Shown here in pieces: positions 24,014 to 34,216 of a DNA stretch of 64,000 bases (positions are counted from its first letter, which is position 1; each line of letters starts with the position of its first letter). Source of the stretch: an uncultured Prevotella sp. (lineage in GTDB: Bacteria > Bacteroidota > Bacteroidia > Bacteroidales > Bacteroidaceae); assembly GCA_900315835.1 (NCBI GenBank), contig ONAR01000001.1:118210-182209 (forward strand), in the 5' to 3' direction. A model generated the notes under the pieces. The model had not been told where the DNA came from, ran no database searches, and was given only the letters and a program-made list of their open reading frames with translations. A program made the translations under genes and the position numbers.

Positions 24014-27000
24014 ATGAGACAATTAACTCAACAACCCGTGTTCCGGTGGAGACGGGTAGTGGCAGCTTCTGCACTGATGCTTGCGCTTTCTCCTGCAGCC
24101 CTTATGGCGCAGATTACGATGAAGGTAAAGAATGTGACTGTGAGGACTGTCATCGCAAAAATCCAAAAACAGACCTCTTCCCAGTTCTTTTACAGCAATG
24201 AGGTGGGCAACATGCCTGCCGCAGCCGTCAATGTGAGCAATGCTTCCGTCGAGGCCACCCTCAACCAGGCCTTCCGCGGCACGGGCATTGTTTATTCCAA
24301 GAGTGGCAACACCTACTATCTCAAACGCAAGAATAAGATACGCCACGCTGAGGCTCCAGTCGTGCACACGGTCACTAAACGTGAACAGCAGAAAGTTGCC
24401 GGCGTGGTTACCGATGAGCATGGCGAGCCTCTCATCGGTGTTACCGTCGTCGTCAAGGGTACCAATGACCGAGCCGTGACCGACATCGACGGCAACTACA
24501 CTATAACCACCGACGAGGCCAATCCCGTGCTCGTGTTCTCCTACATCGGACTCAAGGACCAGGAAGTGGCTGTTGGCACACATTCCAAGATGGACGTGGT
24601 AATGCGTGAGGATGCCACCTTGCTCAAGGATGTGGTGGTCACGGCACTCGGCATCAAGCGCGAGAAGAAGATGCTCGGCTATGCTGTGCAGGATATCAGT
24701 GCTGACAAGCTCAACGTCACCGGTGACCCGACCGTGACCGGGGCTCTTGCGGGCAAGATTGCCGGACTTCAGATGAACACAGCCAGCACCGGACTGGGCG
24801 GCTCCACAAAGATTACCATCCGTGGCAACTCCTCGCTCACCGACAACAACCAGCCTCTTTGGGTGGTTGACGGCGTGCCGTTCACCGACGACCAGACATC
24901 TGCCGCCTCGGCTTACGGCGGCTACGACCGCGGCGGCACGTCCATCGACCTCAACCCCGAGGACATTGAGTCCATCTCCGTGCTGAAGGGTGCCAATGCC
25001 GCCGCCCTCTACGGCGCACGAGCCGGCAACGGCGTTATCTATGTCACCACCAAGAAAGGCAATAAGGGCAAAGGCTTCGGTGTGGATTACTCGGGCAACT
25101 TCACGTGGAGTACAGTCTCCGAGACCATACCCATGCAGAAAACCTACGGGCAGGGTACTCAGGGTGCGCCCGTCTATACCACAAACAGCCAGGGGCAGAA
25201 AGTAATGACCAGTGAGCTCTCCTTTGGAGGATTGCTCGACGGCCACCTCGAGCCTGCCTATACGGGTGAGGAGATTGCTTACCGCTATTATGGCGACAAG
25301 CTCAAGGACTATTTCAACACGGGCTTCTCGCAATTCCACACTGTGGCCTTGGGCAACAGCACCGACAAGTCGCACTACCGCCTCTCTTTAGGCTATAATG
25401 ACAACCGCGGACTCTTTGAGGGTGAGAAGCTTGACAAGCTCAGCATCGACCTCAACACGGGAACCATCATCAACAAGTGGCTCTCCACCGATGCCAAGAT
25501 CTCACTCTCACGCACCAAGGCCAAGGACCGTCCGATGACGGGACTCAACGGTGAGGTGGCCCAGTTGCTGCTCATTCCCGGCAACGTGCGCCTGAGCGAC
25601 CTCAGCCATTACACTTCGGCCGACCAGCTTCACATCAACTGGTTCGGACCTGACCAGCAGTATTCCAATCCCTACTATGTTCGCCACCGTTTCCGCAACA
25701 GCGATGAGCGCTGGAGGGCTTTCGGCTATTACCAGGCCACACTCAACCTGACAGACTGGCTCAAGTTCCAGGCCAAATACGCTTTTGACTACTACCGCAC
25801 GCGCATCTATGCCAGCGACCTCAGCCTGGGCCAGAACGCCGTGAGTGTTGACGGCAAGCCATGGAGCGAGGCTGTGACTGAAGATGAGATGAGCCGCTCT
25901 GAGGAGAACCATTTCGAACATAATATCTCTTTTCTCTTTCTTGGCGACAAGCAGCTCAATGACGATTGGCGGCTCGGGTTCAACCTCGGTGCCAACATCA
26001 TGTACCAGAAGCATGAGATGTTCGGTGCCTCGGTGCGGGACCTCATCGAAAAAGACAACTGGATTTTCAATACGGGAGCCGTGCTCAACTCTGGCAGTGA
26101 GACCGGCCACCGCCGCAGCATGTACTCAGGCTTTGGCTCATTGCAGTTAGCCTTCCGTGAGTATCTGGCCCTTGACCTGACAGCGCGCAACGACTGGTCC
26201 TCGACGCTGCCGCCGTCGCACCGTTCGTTCTTCTATCCCAGTGCCAACCTCTCGTTTGTCTTCAGCGACTTCATGCGCAGCATCCACCATACGTTGCCCA
26301 CTTGGATTACCTTTGCCAAGACACGCTTCTCGCTCGCACAGGTCGGTAAGGACCCGGAGCCCTACAATCTCTACAACACCCGCGCCTACCACTTTTCGAG
26401 TGGCGTGAGAGTTCCCGTGCCGCAGACTATTAAGAAAAACGCTGACCTTAAGCCGGAAATCAAGTCTTCGCTCGAGTGGGGCCTTGACATGAAGTTCCTC
26501 GACAACCGCCTCGGCTTCGACTTCACCTATTATACTTCTTCCACCAAGAACCAGGCGATGCTCGTTGATGCGTCGGCTCCGTGGTCGCAGCAGTGGGTCA
26601 ACGCTGGTAAGGTGAACAACACGGGCTGGGAACTCATGCTCTATGCTGCTCCTGTCAGGACCGATGACTTCAGCTTTGAGCTTACCACCAACTTTGCCCA
26701 CAACCGCTCTACGGTCAAGGAACTCGCGCCTGACTTCAACGCCAACCGCATCTATTTCAGCGGTGACCCCAATATGCCGGTGAAGGTGGGCGCGGTAGCT
26801 GGCGGAAAGCTCGGTGAGATTTATGCCAACAACCTGTTGCGACGCAATGAGGCAGGCCAGGTCATTATCGGCGACGACGGACTGCCCCTCCCTGTGACCA
26901 GTGCTGAGGCCGGTGGCAATTTGGAGAAGTACATCCTCGACCACCCCATCGGCAACATACAGCCAGACCTGCTAATGTCGGTCACGCCCACTTTCACCTA

Positions 27001-27520
27001 TAAGGGCGTAAGCCTCACGGCAATGCTCGACATGCGCTTTGGCGGCGACGTCGTAAGCGTGAGTGAGGGCATGGCTACGGCCGTGGGTACCTCAGAGCGG
27101 ACAGCCAACCGCGGCACCCTGCGGACTATCAACGGCATTGAGGACTACTACATGGTGGCACCTGGCGTGAAAGCCGACGGCTCTGTCAACGACACGCCTG
27201 TCAGTGCGCAGACCTATTACTCCACCATCGGACTCTACAAGTCGCAGAAAGGCTATGCCGAGGAGTTCATCCACAGTGCTTCCTACATCAAGCTTAAGGA
27301 GCTCTCTTTGGGCTACACTTTCCCCAAGACGCTGCTCCGCCACACGCCGCTCACGCGACTGCGCCTCTCGTTCGTGGCCCGCAACCTCTGTTTCCTGCTC
27401 AAGCACACCCCCGGCAACCCCGAGGGCGGCTACGACACCACCATGTTCTCCCAGGCCATCGACTATATGGCCGTGCCTTACACACGCACGTTCGGTTTTT
27501 CTGTCAACGTGGGCTTCTGA
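24014..27520 (+). CDS. SusC/RagA-family TonB-dependent outer-membrane transporter with STN domain
   Basis: A 1168-residue outer-membrane porin that imports glycans with its SusD partner. Signal peptide about 1-33 (ending ALMA-Q); STN signalling domain about 35-105 (ITMKVKNVTVRTVIAKIQKQ...); a carboxypeptidase-D-like domain about 125-200 (GVVTDEHGEPLIGVTVVVKG); TonB plug about 205-340 (DVVVTALGIKREKKMLGYAVQ, GALAGKIAGLQ, VLKGANAAALYGARAGNGVIYVTTKKG); then the barrel, ending VNVGF. The start at 24014 is preferred because the signal peptide directly follows; an ATG at 23936 would add 26 unlikely residues. The STN domain ties it to the FecI/FecR pair upstream. Confidence 0.93.
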   Translation: MRQLTQQPVFRWRRVVAASALMLALSPAALMAQITMKVKNVTVRTVIAKIQKQTSSQFFYSNEVGNMPAAAVNVSNASVEATLNQAFRGTGIVYSKSGNTYYLKRKNKIRHAEAPVVHTVTKREQQKVAGVVTDEHGEPLIGVTVVVKGTNDRAVTDIDGNYTITTDEANPVLVFSYIGLKDQEVAVGTHSKMDVVMREDATLLKDVVVTALGIKREKKMLGYAVQDISADKLNVTGDPTVTGALAGKIAGLQMNTASTGLGGSTKITIRGNSSLTDNNQPLWVVDGVPFTDDQTSAASAYGGYDRGGTSIDLNPEDIESISVLKGANAAALYGARAGNGVIYVTTKKGNKGKGFGVDYSGNFTWSTVSETIPMQKTYGQGTQGAPVYTTNSQGQKVMTSELSFGGLLDGHLEPAYTGEEIAYRYYGDKLKDYFNTGFSQFHTVALGNSTDKSHYRLSLGYNDNRGLFEGEKLDKLSIDLNTGTIINKWLSTDAKISLSRTKAKDRPMTGLNGEVAQLLLIPGNVRLSDLSHYTSADQLHINWFGPDQQYSNPYYVRHRFRNSDERWRAFGYYQATLNLTDWLKFQAKYAFDYYRTRIYASDLSLGQNAVSVDGKPWSEAVTEDEMSRSEENHFEHNISFLFLGDKQLNDDWRLGFNLGANIMYQKHEMFGASVRDLIEKDNWIFNTGAVLNSGSETGHRRSMYSGFGSLQLAFREYLALDLTARNDWSSTLPPSHRSFFYPSANLSFVFSDFMRSIHHTLPTWITFAKTRFSLAQVGKDPEPYNLYNTRAYHFSSGVRVPVPQTIKKNADLKPEIKSSLEWGLDMKFLDNRLGFDFTYYTSSTKNQAMLVDASAPWSQQWVNAGKVNNTGWELMLYAAPVRTDDFSFELTTNFAHNRSTVKELAPDFNANRIYFSGDPNMPVKVGAVAGGKLGEIYANNLLRRNEAGQVIIGDDGLPLPVTSAEAGGNLEKYILDHPIGNIQPDLLMSVTPTFTYKGVSLTAMLDMRFGGDVVSVSEGMATAVGTSERTANRGTLRTINGIEDYYMVAPGVKADGSVNDTPVSAQTYYSTIGLYKSQKGYAEEFIHSASYIKLKELSLGYTFPKTLLRHTPLTRLRLSFVARNLCFLLKHTPGNPEGGYDTTMFSQAIDYMAVPYTRTFGFSVNVGF

Positions 27521-27561
27521 AATCTCTAAGACAAACACCTTTATCATAAATGAACAATCCA

Positions 27562-29388
27562 ATGAAAAGACTTCATATAACCATTGCCCTTGTCGCTGCG
27601 TCCCTTACACTTGCGGGCTGCTACGATATGGATGAAATGAACCATAATCCTTACGAGTTGCCCGACAACACCACAAAAGGGGAGATACACCCCGGAGAGG
27701 ACAACACGAAGTATGCCGATATCAATATCGACTATACCGTCAGCCACGATGACTCGCTGGCCCTGCGCAGTGAACTGGCCTCGGCTAACGGCGTGTTCCG
27801 CAACTTCCTCTATGAGGGCTATTACAACGACTACCAGATTACGACCAACCTCTCTCACGACATCTACGCGGGCTATTCGGCCAACAATCAGCCCAAGCAC
27901 GCCGGAAAGTCGCCCGACTATCTCTACACTGACGGTTGGAGCGGCATGCGCTGGAAGCACTTCTACAACGACCGGTGCTCAGAGTACCGTCAGTTGCTGC
28001 GCGCCTTCAAGTTCAACGATAACCCCTCGCACTACCGCAACCTCTTCTACGCCACGCGCATCTACATGGCTTTCCTTGGCATGGCCAATACCGACACCTA
28101 CGGCGACATGCCTTTCAAGGTCTATGTGCAGGCCAAGGTACCCGAGACCAACAACGTGTCCTACGATAAGCAGAGCGAGGTCTATGATGCCCTTTTCCGT
28201 ATGCTTGAGCAGGCCGTTGACAGCATCAGCCCTGACGATGCCACCCAGCAGGCTTACCCGACTGATGATATCTGCTATTTCGGCGATTGGAACAAGTGGC
28301 TCCGCTTTGCCAACACCCTTCGACTGCGTCTGGCGCTGCGCATCTCCAATGTTGATCCCGAGCGTGCCAGAAAAGAAGGAGAGGCCGCACTCAACAACAA
28401 GTACGGACTGATGACCTCAAATGCCGACAACATGCAGACCGTGCCAAATTATGCCCCCATCGAGATGGGCGGACTCAACGAAGGTGGCTCTGAGAATGTG
28501 TTTGCCATGATTTCCATAGCCTACAACGGTGAGCTCGTGATGTCAAAGGACATGGAGGATATGTACCGCAACCTCAGCACGGGCGGCAAGGAATACCAGA
28601 TTAAGACCGGACGCACGAGCTTCGAGACCAAGAAGATAGATCCGCGCTGCCTCGTCTCGTGGTACCGGGCCAACATGACCGCCAACACCTGGAGTGCCGG
28701 CGAGGACAGCAAGCGCGAGGATTTCGTGGGCTGTCAGCGTGGCGCGCAGGCACCTGCCATCAGCATGGGTGTCATCAACTACTCCACCACGCGCACCGCG
28801 CCGAAGTCGTGGGGCAAGCAGCTGCGTCCCGACTATTTCTTTTCTTTCGAGCGTCCGTCGGTATGGCTTGGTTATGCCGAGTCGCTCTTCCTCAAGGCCG
28901 AGGCTGCGCTGAGGGGATGGACCGGCACCGGACTGACAATGGGCGTAGAGGACTACTTCAAGGCTGGTGTCAAGGCTTCTATGGACTACTACGGCATTGA
29001 CAACGCTGATGCGCAGGCTTACATCGACGGCCTGAAGGTGCTTGCCGACGGAACCTTTGCGAGTGGCGACCGTGAGCGCATTCTTGAGGCCATCATCACC
29101 CAAAAATGGATGGCCGTGTTCCCCAACGGCAACGAGGGATGGGCCGAGTACCGCCGCACCGACTATCCGGCACTTTACAACCAGCTCACCAATGCCTCGG
29201 GCGGCGAGGTGCCGCAGGGCAAGACCATCAAGCGGCTCGACTACGCGCTCAGCGAGAACCAGAACCAGTATTTTCTCAACCACGCCGAGCTGCAGCAGAG
29301 CAATACCGAGGGCACACGCCTTTGGTGGGATGTGGCCGACACCAACGACGGTGAGGGACATCGTGTGAAGCCCAACAACTTCAGGTGA
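27562..29388 (+). CDS. SusD/RagB-family outer-membrane glycan-binding lipoprotein
   Basis: A 608-residue surface lipoprotein. The signal peptide ends in the lipobox LTLAGC with Cys at about residue 20. The helical TPR-rich fold shows YRNLFYATRIYMAFLGMANTDTYGDMPFKVY, WNKWLRFANTLRLRLALRISN, GYAESLFLKAEAALRGW and the C-terminal segment EAIITQKWMAVFPNGNEGWAEYRRTDYPAL, typical of the SusD-like subgroup. It binds the glycan and caps the SusC barrel. It begins 41 bp after the SusC stop; an ATG 12 bases earlier (27550) is equally possible. Substrate cannot be read directly, but the neighbouring GH85 suggests N-glycans. Confidence 0.92.
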   Translation: MKRLHITIALVAASLTLAGCYDMDEMNHNPYELPDNTTKGEIHPGEDNTKYADINIDYTVSHDDSLALRSELASANGVFRNFLYEGYYNDYQITTNLSHDIYAGYSANNQPKHAGKSPDYLYTDGWSGMRWKHFYNDRCSEYRQLLRAFKFNDNPSHYRNLFYATRIYMAFLGMANTDTYGDMPFKVYVQAKVPETNNVSYDKQSEVYDALFRMLEQAVDSISPDDATQQAYPTDDICYFGDWNKWLRFANTLRLRLALRISNVDPERARKEGEAALNNKYGLMTSNADNMQTVPNYAPIEMGGLNEGGSENVFAMISIAYNGELVMSKDMEDMYRNLSTGGKEYQIKTGRTSFETKKIDPRCLVSWYRANMTANTWSAGEDSKREDFVGCQRGAQAPAISMGVINYSTTRTAPKSWGKQLRPDYFFSFERPSVWLGYAESLFLKAEAALRGWTGTGLTMGVEDYFKAGVKASMDYYGIDNADAQAYIDGLKVLADGTFASGDRERILEAIITQKWMAVFPNGNEGWAEYRRTDYPALYNQLTNASGGEVPQGKTIKRLDYALSENQNQYFLNHAELQQSNTEGTRLWWDVADTNDGEGHRVKPNNFR

Positions 29389-29659
29389 ATAAGGAAAATA
29401 TAATTGTAATATAGAGGAAGTCCGGGAGTTCAGAAGTTCTGGAGCCAAGAAACTCAGTCTTGACTATCACATGACTTGATTACCAGGTGCTTAAGCATAT
29501 GGCTGTACTTCCGTACTTCCTGAATTCTGTACTTTCTGACTTCTGATGCCGTCTCAACGGAACAATAAAAAAGTTTCCTTTTGGAGTAAGTGAAATCCAC
29601 TTATGCGTGCTTTATAAATAGAATACAGACAAAAACCTATTATTGTTATCTAAAAATTA

Positions 29660-32600
29660 ATGCTAATGAACTGTAAACAAATTACATTGTCCCTGTTGTT
29701 GGCCTTGGCGGCTACGACTTACGGGTTTGCACAGCAGCCTTATGGCGGATGCTGGCACCCGGATGATATCAAGGACTGGACACCGGAGAAGTTCGCTGAC
29801 AACAAGTTCAACAAGGCAAAAGTTCCTTTGGCCAAGCGTTTCAAGGAACCTACACTGATGAAGGCCAATGCCAATCAGTGGTATGAAGGACAGGTGTGCA
29901 ACTCCACCATCCTCTTCCCCATGTGTTCCATGTCACCCTCACAGGGTGCCTACAACTTCCTTGGTTACCAGCCCACGTACTGGCAGTACATGGACAAGCT
30001 GGTCTATTGGGCCGGCTCAGCCTCGGAGGGCATCATCAACTGTCCGCCGGCAGGTTCCATCGACGCAGCCCACGCGCAGGGTGTCAAGGTGCTTGGTAAC
30101 ATCTTCTTTCCGCCAGGCCTTTTCGGCGGTGACCAGGCCTGGGTGCGCCAGATGCTGACCAAGGAGAACGGCGTATACATCTATGCCAAGAAACTCTACG
30201 AGATAGCCAAGTACATGGGCTTCGACGGCTGGTTCATTAACGAGGAGTCGGGAGGCGGCGACGATTCGGAATGGGCCGAGTTTATCAAGCAGTTCAACCA
30301 GTTTGCCGATGCCGACGGGCAGACGCAGATGGAGATTCAGTGGTACGATGCCTCCCACAAGCCCAACTCCACCATTCTGAAGTCGCACATCAACACTTCG
30401 CAGTTCCTCGAGTATGGCGCTGTGGATGACCATCGCGAGGACGCCAGCGAGATAGGATGCACTGAGGAGCAGACCTTCTCCAAGCTCTATGGCGGCATAC
30501 AGTGCGTGAACCGGGGTCTGACCGGCTATGGCGATCTCTTGAGAGATGCTTTCCCCACTACCGGGCATGTGGGATCTGTAGACCTGTTCTGCCCCGAAGA
30601 GCGTGCGTGGAAAGACGAGGTGAAGAACCTCCTGGGGAAAAATGATACAGGAAGTCAGGCTTATCAAGCTGTCAAGAACGTCTTCAACAACGAGGAGCAA
30701 GTGTGGGTCAACTACTCCGGCGACCCCTCGACGATCAGCCGCGGCGACTGGCCCGGCTTCTCAGGCTGCATACTCGAGCGCTCGGTCATCTCGTCCATGC
30801 CTTTTGTGAGCAACATGAGTGTGGGCGTTGGCAAGCACCGTTTTGTGAAAGGTAAGGCCGTGAGTACACAGGACTGGTACCACAGTGGCATGCAGAGCAT
30901 TCTGCCTACCTGGAGATGGTGGATCGAGAACAAAGGCAACTTAAAGGTCACTATCGACTGGGATGATGCGTGGAATGTGGCTTCCAGCTTCAAAATTGCC
31001 GGCACGCTCACGCAGGGCGACCACTTGATGCGCCTCTACAAGACCGAGATACCTGTCACCGCCGGTGGCGTGCTGAAAGTGGTCTACAAGGGTGCCGCAC
31101 AGTCAACGGTAGAGGCCAAGCTCTCCACGACGAGCAGCACTACACCAGACGTGACACTCTCTGAGCCTACGGTGACCACCGAGAACGGATGGACCATTGC
31201 TAACTACGATCTGAGCTCGCTCAACGGCAAGACCGTCTACATGATTGCGCTCAACCTGAAGGCTGGTGCCGAGGTAAGCAACTTCTCCATGAACTTGGGT
31301 GAGGTGGCCGTGCTTCCCGCAAACTATACCCCCGCAGCCTTGGAGGTGAGCAACTTGGCTACGAAAAGTGTGCTCGGTGAGAGCAAGGGCGACCTGCGTC
31401 TCACATGGGACTACACCTACAACAACGACTTCGACCATTTCGATATCTATACGGTCACGGCCGACGGTACCCGCAAGCTGGTGGGCCAGACACGCGACGA
31501 GGCTTTCTATGTCCCCACTTTTGAGCGCAATGGCCTTGACGACTATGTGAATGTGGAGCTTGTGCCTGTGATGAAGGACATGAGCGAGGGTGCCAAGCAG
31601 ACGCTGAAAGTGGAATATCCCAAGGCCACAGCTCCGAAAGTGACCTTTGAGCTGGGCAAGAGCTATCTGAAAGTTGGTGAGACCACTACGCTGCGTGCCA
31701 AGGCTACCGGCAACCCTACAGCCTGGAAGTGGACGCTTCCCGAGGGTCTGCAGCTCACCAAGGGTGATCTGACAAGCGAGACCATCACTGTGAAAGCCCT
31801 GAAAGAAGGCAAGCAGGAAGTGTCGGTCGATGTGACCAACGCTATCGGCACCTCAACGACAAAGCAGGTGGTTGTCGACGTGATGAGCCCGAGCGACATA
31901 GAGACTGTGACCAACGTCGTACGCAATAAGACCGTGGTCGACTACAGTGGCTCGACCAATACTCGGGAGAAGCCCACTAATATTATCGACGGTGTGACAA
32001 ATCCTGAATCTACCAGCGACAAGTGGTGCAACATCAGCACCGACAACTGGGCTATTTTCGACTGCCAGAACACTTACCGCATCTATGGCTTCAGGATTTA
32101 CGACGGCAACTCCGGCCCCGAGTCGGGTGTTGACCAGATTGACTCTTACCAGATCATGCTCTCCAACGACGGAAAAACGTGGACGACAGTGGTCGACAAG
32201 GAAGGACAGGCCAATGTATCAATAAAGACCGACTATATACCCCCTATGAACGCACGCTACGTGAAACTTGTGCCTCACGTGAACGGTACGCTCCGCATCT
32301 GGGAGTTTGAGGTTTATGGCATGGCTGAAACCCACATGACCCTGAGCGTGGAGCCGAAGGAGCTGAAGCTCAATGCCGGCGAGACCAAGAATGTGGTGGT
32401 CACCTACAATCTGAACGGAGATGATCGGGAAAAGAACTTCACCTGCACGGTAGCAGGCGGCAGCAACATCAAGGTGGGCACCGTGACCGAGAACCAGAAG
32501 AATAGCACGTTCACCATCCCCATTACGGCCAACAAGATTATTGCTGAGGACAAGATTGAGATTACGCTGATGAACGGCGGTGCTACCAAGAACATCATCG

Positions 32601-33925
32601 TACCCGTGGCCATTGCGGCCAACGACCGTCCTAATGTGCTGAGCGGCCTGAAGGCTACAGTGAGACGCTATAATGCCGACTACTCTTTCGAGGCCAAGTA
32701 TGATACTTTCGAAACATCGAAGCTTACCGACGGTGACACAAGCACCGAGGCTCTGGATATGATAGAGACTCCTTCTACCCATAAGAATGACCTCTGGACA
32801 ATCTTTGAGGCTCCTAACGGTGGCACTTGGGATCTGTCGATGGTGAAGATCTATCTGCCCAATGCCAACAAGGGCACGAACGACAACGGAACGGAAGGAT
32901 ACGTGAACAACAGCATCAGCATCGCTGTGGGCAATGACCTTAACAATATGACAACAGTCAAGGAATTCTCCAATCTGCAGGAGGTGAGCGAGCTCGACTA
33001 TATCTTCCCGAGATACCAGCACACAAAGTACTTGGCTGTATATGGTACGCTCAATTCTTACTTCTACCCGTCCATGGCTGAGGTACAGGCTTACGAGCAG
33101 TACGATGAGAATGTCAGCCTCCTCTTCCCGGTGGAAGTAGAAGGCTTCAATGCCGATGTCATCGCAGAGGCTTCGCCGGCCGCAGACCACTCCACTGAGG
33201 GTCTTGACGATCAGGGATGGGTGTTCTACACGCAGGACGTGCAAGTCAAGGGTGCCATCGCCGGCAACGACCGCATCGTGAAGACGGCAAGCGGCACTGA
33301 GTTCCAGCTCGCTCCTTACAATGGCAACAATGCGTTGAAAATAGTTGATGATGATGATGAAGATGAAGATGAAGATGAAGGTAAATATGCCACACTCACG
33401 CTAAAGACTCCAGTCAATGCTGAGGAAGTACATATTCTTGAGATGTCAGCCAAAAACTATACCTTTTTCTCTCTTGGTGCCAATTATGAGGACGGTACTC
33501 ATGCTGAAGAACAGGAATTCACTGCTGAAGACTGGTATGGTAAAAAACCGGATGGCGATGAGGCTGTCTATGGCTTGGGCCGCATGATTCGCACGGGCCG
33601 GGATGGCTATGCAGCTGACCAGATTGACGACAGGTACAAATTCCGCCTCTATGAGCATGTGCTTCCGTTGGACAAGAGTAAGAAACTCAAATCGATATCT
33701 GTTTACAAGGAGAAGTCTTGGGATGATTCTTACCTGATTGTCCTCGGTGTCACTGTCAAGGGTGTAAAGTTGGCTACCGGCATCAATGGCGTGACTATAG
33801 AGGGTGGCAACAACGTGGTGGTTGGCATCTACACGCTCAACGGCATGAAGCTTTCTAAGCCGCAGAAGGGCATCAACATCATCAAGTATGCCGACGGCAC
33901 CTGTAGGAAGGTAATCGTGAAGTAA
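29660..33925 (+). CDS. Secreted GH85 endo-beta-N-acetylglucosaminidase, multidomain
   Basis: A 1421-residue secreted enzyme. Signal peptide 1-24 (to GFA-Q). GH85 catalytic domain about 60-430, with CSMSPSQGAYNFLGYQ and the signature GFDGWFINEES: Asn194 and Glu196 are the N-x-E pair that does substrate-assisted cleavage between the two core GlcNAc residues of N-glycans. Then a beta-sandwich, an Ig/PKD-like domain (about 650-750), an F5/8-type (discoidin-like) domain (about 755-895) and a second similar one (about 1010-1140). An Asp/Glu tract lies near 1228-1241. The C-terminus (GIYTLNGMKLSKPQKGINII...RKVIVK) looks like a T9SS sorting domain. Last gene of the PUL, 271 bp after SusD; that gap holds degenerate ACTTCTG-type repeats and no gene. 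Confidence 0.9.
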   Translation: MLMNCKQITLSLLLALAATTYGFAQQPYGGCWHPDDIKDWTPEKFADNKFNKAKVPLAKRFKEPTLMKANANQWYEGQVCNSTILFPMCSMSPSQGAYNFLGYQPTYWQYMDKLVYWAGSASEGIINCPPAGSIDAAHAQGVKVLGNIFFPPGLFGGDQAWVRQMLTKENGVYIYAKKLYEIAKYMGFDGWFINEESGGGDDSEWAEFIKQFNQFADADGQTQMEIQWYDASHKPNSTILKSHINTSQFLEYGAVDDHREDASEIGCTEEQTFSKLYGGIQCVNRGLTGYGDLLRDAFPTTGHVGSVDLFCPEERAWKDEVKNLLGKNDTGSQAYQAVKNVFNNEEQVWVNYSGDPSTISRGDWPGFSGCILERSVISSMPFVSNMSVGVGKHRFVKGKAVSTQDWYHSGMQSILPTWRWWIENKGNLKVTIDWDDAWNVASSFKIAGTLTQGDHLMRLYKTEIPVTAGGVLKVVYKGAAQSTVEAKLSTTSSTTPDVTLSEPTVTTENGWTIANYDLSSLNGKTVYMIALNLKAGAEVSNFSMNLGEVAVLPANYTPAALEVSNLATKSVLGESKGDLRLTWDYTYNNDFDHFDIYTVTADGTRKLVGQTRDEAFYVPTFERNGLDDYVNVELVPVMKDMSEGAKQTLKVEYPKATAPKVTFELGKSYLKVGETTTLRAKATGNPTAWKWTLPEGLQLTKGDLTSETITVKALKEGKQEVSVDVTNAIGTSTTKQVVVDVMSPSDIETVTNVVRNKTVVDYSGSTNTREKPTNIIDGVTNPESTSDKWCNISTDNWAIFDCQNTYRIYGFRIYDGNSGPESGVDQIDSYQIMLSNDGKTWTTVVDKEGQANVSIKTDYIPPMNARYVKLVPHVNGTLRIWEFEVYGMAETHMTLSVEPKELKLNAGETKNVVVTYNLNGDDREKNFTCTVAGGSNIKVGTVTENQKNSTFTIPITANKIIAEDKIEITLMNGGATKNIIVPVAIAANDRPNVLSGLKATVRRYNADYSFEAKYDTFETSKLTDGDTSTEALDMIETPSTHKNDLWTIFEAPNGGTWDLSMVKIYLPNANKGTNDNGTEGYVNNSISIAVGNDLNNMTTVKEFSNLQEVSELDYIFPRYQHTKYLAVYGTLNSYFYPSMAEVQAYEQYDENVSLLFPVEVEGFNADVIAEASPAADHSTEGLDDQGWVFYTQDVQVKGAIAGNDRIVKTASGTEFQLAPYNGNNALKIVDDDDEDEDEDEGKYATLTLKTPVNAEEVHILEMSAKNYTFFSLGANYEDGTHAEEQEFTAEDWYGKKPDGDEAVYGLGRMIRTGRDGYAADQIDDRYKFRLYEHVLPLDKSKKLKSISVYKEKSWDDSYLIVLGVTVKGVKLATGINGVTIEGGNNVVVGIYTLNGMKLSKPQKGINIIKYADGTCRKVIVK

Positions 33926-33951
33926 AGGTATAACTTTATAATTTCATCTTG

Positions 33952-33983
33952 GCCGCGCCAGGGCAACGTTGTTCTGGCGCGGC
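33952..33983 (+). terminator. Terminator of the GH85 PUL
   Basis: Perfect 10-bp arms GCCGCGCCAG (33952-33961) and CTGGCGCGGC (33974-33983), 26 bp past the GH85 stop, followed by a mixed T-rich stretch. Confidence 0.75.
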
Positions 33984-34060
33984 TTAGTATTTTACAATAT
34001 AATTATAATAAGGTGACAGTGTTAAAAATGTCGCCTTTTGATATTTTTCTGCCTAAATTG

Positions 34061-34091
34061 TTTGCAGATTAAAATAATATAGCTAACTTTG
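34061..34091 (+). promoter_or_regulatory. trp operon promoter
   Basis: TTTG at 34061-34064 and TAACTTTG at 34084-34091 are spaced 19 bp. Transcription would start near 34098, about 16 bases before the leader-peptide ATG. Confidence 0.65.
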
Positions 34092-34113
34092 CTGACAAAT
34101 AAACAAATACAAC

Positions 34114-34173
34114 ATGATAAATCAGGTTTCTGCATATTGGTGGTGGCGTAGCTCAAGATTGATAAAGTCGTGA
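34114..34173 (+). CDS. trpL: trp operon leader peptide with three tandem Trp codons
   Basis: A 19-codon frame, MINQVSAYWWWRSSRLIKS, with TGG-TGG-TGG at 34138-34146. It lies right after the trp promoter and 44 bp before a strong intrinsic terminator, upstream of trpD. Three consecutive Trp codons in a leader are the hallmark of attenuation: ribosome stalling at low charged tRNA-Trp should favour an alternative fold and readthrough. Within the leader, GCTCA (34151-34155) can pair with TGAGC (34179-34183), giving a candidate pause hairpin. CCAT (34183-34186) could compete for ATGG in the terminator arm. The folds were not computed. Confidence 0.85.
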   Translation: MINQVSAYWWWRSSRLIKS

Positions 34174-34216
34174 GTCGCTGAGCCATGTAGTTACCTCAAG
34201 AAGATAAGTTTAACCG

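Noticed and set aside
24023-25375. 450-codon antisense frame in the SusC gene
   Set aside because: The sense gene has signal peptide, STN, plug and barrel motifs; the antisense product has none.
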